In this document: one piece after another, positions 14,299 through 15,592 of the stretch
Layout of the letters: the number at the start of each line of letters is the position of its first letter
Numbering within the stretch: the first letter of the stretch is position 1
NCBI GenBank assembly: GCA_947500965.1
Contig: CANMWW010000009.1
Span: 1 to 15,592 of the forward strand
Reading direction: 5' to 3'
DNA: 15,592 bases
From: Alphaproteobacteria bacterium
Lineage (GTDB): Bacteria; Pseudomonadota; Alphaproteobacteria; CACIAM-22H2
Made by a program: the position numbers and the translations under genes
The notes under the pieces: model-generated
Database searches by the model: none
What the model was told of the DNA's origin: nothing
Seen by the model: only the letters and a program-made list of their open reading frames with translations

Positions 14299-14934
14299 TC
14301 AGTATGGCCACTCGATGCCCTCGGCCTTCAGCATGCGCTGGAAGGCCGGGCGCGCGACGACGAGGTCGGCGCAGCGCCGCACCGCCGGGCGGTCCCAGAC
14401 CGGCCGCGCCATGCCGCGCGACCAGCGCACGAGCATCGCGAGGTAGATGTCGGCCACGCTGAAGGAGGCGCCGGCGAGCCACGGGCCATCGGAGGCGAGA
14501 TGCGCCTCGATGCGGTCGAACATGCCGTGGATGCGCTTCTCCGCGCCCGCCTTGAGAACCGGCTCCGCGGCCTTGTCGTCGAGGAACCAGTCGGGATGGA
14601 ACCACTGCAGGAAGCGTTCCTGCGGCGTGTTCGTCAGGTAGACGAGCCATTGCAGGTAGAGCGCGCGCGCGCGCGTGCCGGCCGGCGGGGCGAGCCCGGC
14701 CTCGGGATGGCGTTCGGCCAGCAGCATGCAGATCGCGGCGGCCTCGTAGACGGGCGCGCCGTCGACGACCAGCGTCGGCACGCGCCCATGCGGGTTGAGC
14801 GCGAGGTACTCGGGCCGCTTGTGCCCGCCGGCCTGCATGTCGACGCGCGCGAGCTCGAAGGGCGCGCCGGTCTCCTCGAGCGCGGCATGCGGCGCGATGG
14901 CGGCGGAGCCGGGGGAATAGAAGAGCTTGTACAT
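14299..14934 (-). CDS. Glutathione S-transferase family protein (beta-like, catalytic Cys absent)
   Basis: A 211-residue two-domain GST. The thioredoxin-fold N-terminal domain starts MYKLFYSPGSAAIAPHAALEE, has the glutathione-contacting cis-Pro in RVPTLVVDG (51-59, Pro53) and the Glu64 region PVYEAAAI. The helical C-terminal domain contains the N-capping box SVADIYL (159-165). Compared with beta-class GSTs (SPGACSLAPH), the catalytic Cys position is Ala11; neighbouring Ser7 or Ser10 could serve instead. Glutathione conjugation, reduction or a non-catalytic role all remain possible. The start at 14934 is preferred over the in-frame ATG at 14949 because GGAGG lies 5 nt upstream and the first beta strand starts at once. 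It is coupled to the GNAT gene. Confidence 0.88.
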   Translation of the reverse strand: MYKLFYSPGSAAIAPHAALEETGAPFELARVDMQAGGHKRPEYLALNPHGRVPTLVVDGAPVYEAAAICMLLAERHPEAGLAPPAGTRARALYLQWLVYLTNTPQERFLQWFHPDWFLDDKAAEPVLKAGAEKRIHGMFDRIEAHLASDGPWLAGASFSVADIYLAMLVRWSRGMARPVWDRPAVRRCADLVVARPAFQRMLKAEGIEWPY

Positions 14935-14939
14935 CGATG

Positions 14940-14944
14940 CCTCC
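14940..14944 (-). promoter_or_regulatory. Ribosome binding site that fixes the GST start
   Basis: CCTCC on the plus strand reads GGAGG on the minus strand, 5 nt before the ATG at 14934. An upstream in-frame ATG at 14949 would place this SD inside the coding sequence. Confidence 0.65.
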
Positions 14945-14979
14945 GTCATGGGCGCGCGCCGTCAGGGGCGGGCCGTCCC

Positions 14980-15008
14980 GTTCTAGCGCGGCGCGCGGGC
15001 ACGGTCAG
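14980..15008 (-). promoter_or_regulatory. Candidate promoter for the GST-GNAT pair
   Basis: On the minus strand CTGACC (15008-15003) matches the -35 consensus in four of six positions. After exactly 17 bp, TAGAAC (14985-14980) matches the -10 in four of six. It lies in the 85-bp gap between the permease stop and the GST start. This suggests that gst and the acetyltransferase gene can be transcribed independently of the transporter. Confidence 0.42.
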
Positions 15009-15019
15009 CCGCGCCGCGC

Positions 15020-15592
15020 TCAGTCGCCGTCCTGCGACGATTCGTGCCACGGCACGGCGAAGCGCCGGATCGACGTGATCGCGCCGTAGAAGGCGAAGCC
15101 GAGGCAGGCGAGGGCGATGACGGTCGCGAACATGTGCTCGACCATCAGCGCGCTGAGCGTCTTCACGACGAGCGCGCCCAGCCCCTCGTTGCCGCCCAGG
15201 TACTCGCCGACGATCGCGCCGGTCACCGCCAGCACGCTCGCCGTCTCGATGCCGGTCAGCATGTAGGGCATGACGGCCGGGACCTCGAGCGAGACGACGC
15301 GCTTCCACCACGGCGCGCGGATCACCGCGAAGAGCGCGCGCTGGTCGGGCTGGATCGAGCGCACGCCCAGGATCGTCGCCTTCATGATCGGGAAGAACGA
15401 GAGCAGCGCGACCATCGCGATCTTCGACTGCACGCCGAAGCCGAGCCAGAGCAGGAAGAGCGGCATCAGCGCGACCTTCGGCGTCACCTGCGAGGCGACG
15501 ATGAAGGGCGACACCACGCGCTCGAAGAGCCGCGACTTCCCGATCGCGACGCCGAGCGTGGCGCCGGCCACGATCGCGATCGCGAAGCCGGA
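15020..15592 (-). CDS. ABC transporter permease, SsuC/TauC-type (partial, 5' end outside window)
   Basis: The frame is open to the right edge, so only the last 190 residues are seen. It is an inner-membrane permease of the binding-protein-dependent (BPD_transp_1) family, closest in pattern to nitrate/sulfonate/taurine/thiamine-precursor transporters. Hydrophobic segments include VALMPLFLLWLGFG, IAMVALLSFFPIM, ASVLAVTGAIVGEYLGG and FATVIALACLGFAFYGAI. The cytoplasmic coupling loop is ALFAVIRAPWWKRVVSLEVPAVMPYMLTGI, equivalent to the EAA loop that docks on the ATPase. VAPF/ASQVTPKVALMPL-like sequence after the second visible segment is characteristic of SsuC relatives. The substrate cannot be told without its binding protein. 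It lies upstream of gst on the same strand, 85 bp away. Confidence 0.88.
   Translation of the reverse strand, partial: SGFAIAIVAGATLGVAIGKSRLFERVVSPFIVASQVTPKVALMPLFLLWLGFGVQSKIAMVALLSFFPIMKATILGVRSIQPDQRALFAVIRAPWWKRVVSLEVPAVMPYMLTGIETASVLAVTGAIVGEYLGGNEGLGALVVKTLSALMVEHMFATVIALACLGFAFYGAITSIRRFAVPWHESSQDGD

Overview
The window is a very GC-rich chromosomal segment (about 70% G+C by eye) from what is most likely an alphaproteobacterium. The evidence is the contiguous order mdh-sucC-sucD-sucA-sucB-lpd, with the end of sdhB and a ZapE/AFG1-type ATPase just upstream. This arrangement is known from Hyphomicrobiales and relatives. Genus cannot be fixed from the sequence alone, and no plasmid, phage or insertion-sequence signature was seen.

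Left part (1-4768): the last 28 codons of sdhB (succinate dehydrogenase iron-sulfur subunit) are followed by an Asp/Glu-racemase-superfamily protein and a secreted ABC substrate-binding protein that has no transporter partners here. A convergent msrA (methionine sulfoxide reductase) comes next. Divergent from msrA is a gene for an unusual bipolar protein: a long Lys/Ala/Pro tail like histone H1, a small possibly winged-helix core, and an acidic tail. Its leader holds a perfect consensus DnaA box. zapE follows.

Central part (4769-13711): the TCA block mdh, sucC, sucD, sucA, sucB, lpd on the plus strand. Together these encode 2-oxoglutarate to succinyl-CoA (SucA E1, SucB E2, Lpd E3), succinyl-CoA to succinate (SucCD), and malate to oxaloacetate (Mdh). 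With the sdh operon ending at the left edge, the enzymes from 2-oxoglutarate to oxaloacetate, apart from fumarase, lie together. A candidate promoter precedes mdh. GC-rich hairpins sit in the mdh leader, in the 139-bp sucD-sucA gap and in the sucB-lpd gap, and may set relative expression.

Right part (13712-15592): a perfect 9-bp hairpin fills the gap between lpd and a convergent minus-strand group. That group consists of a GNAT acetyltransferase translationally coupled to a GST-like protein, and upstream the 3' part of an ABC permease of the SsuC/TauC type that runs off the window.

Most of the window is conserved core metabolism. The part most worth following up is the bipolar histone-like protein and its DnaA-box leader. 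The rest is ordinary or only mildly odd.
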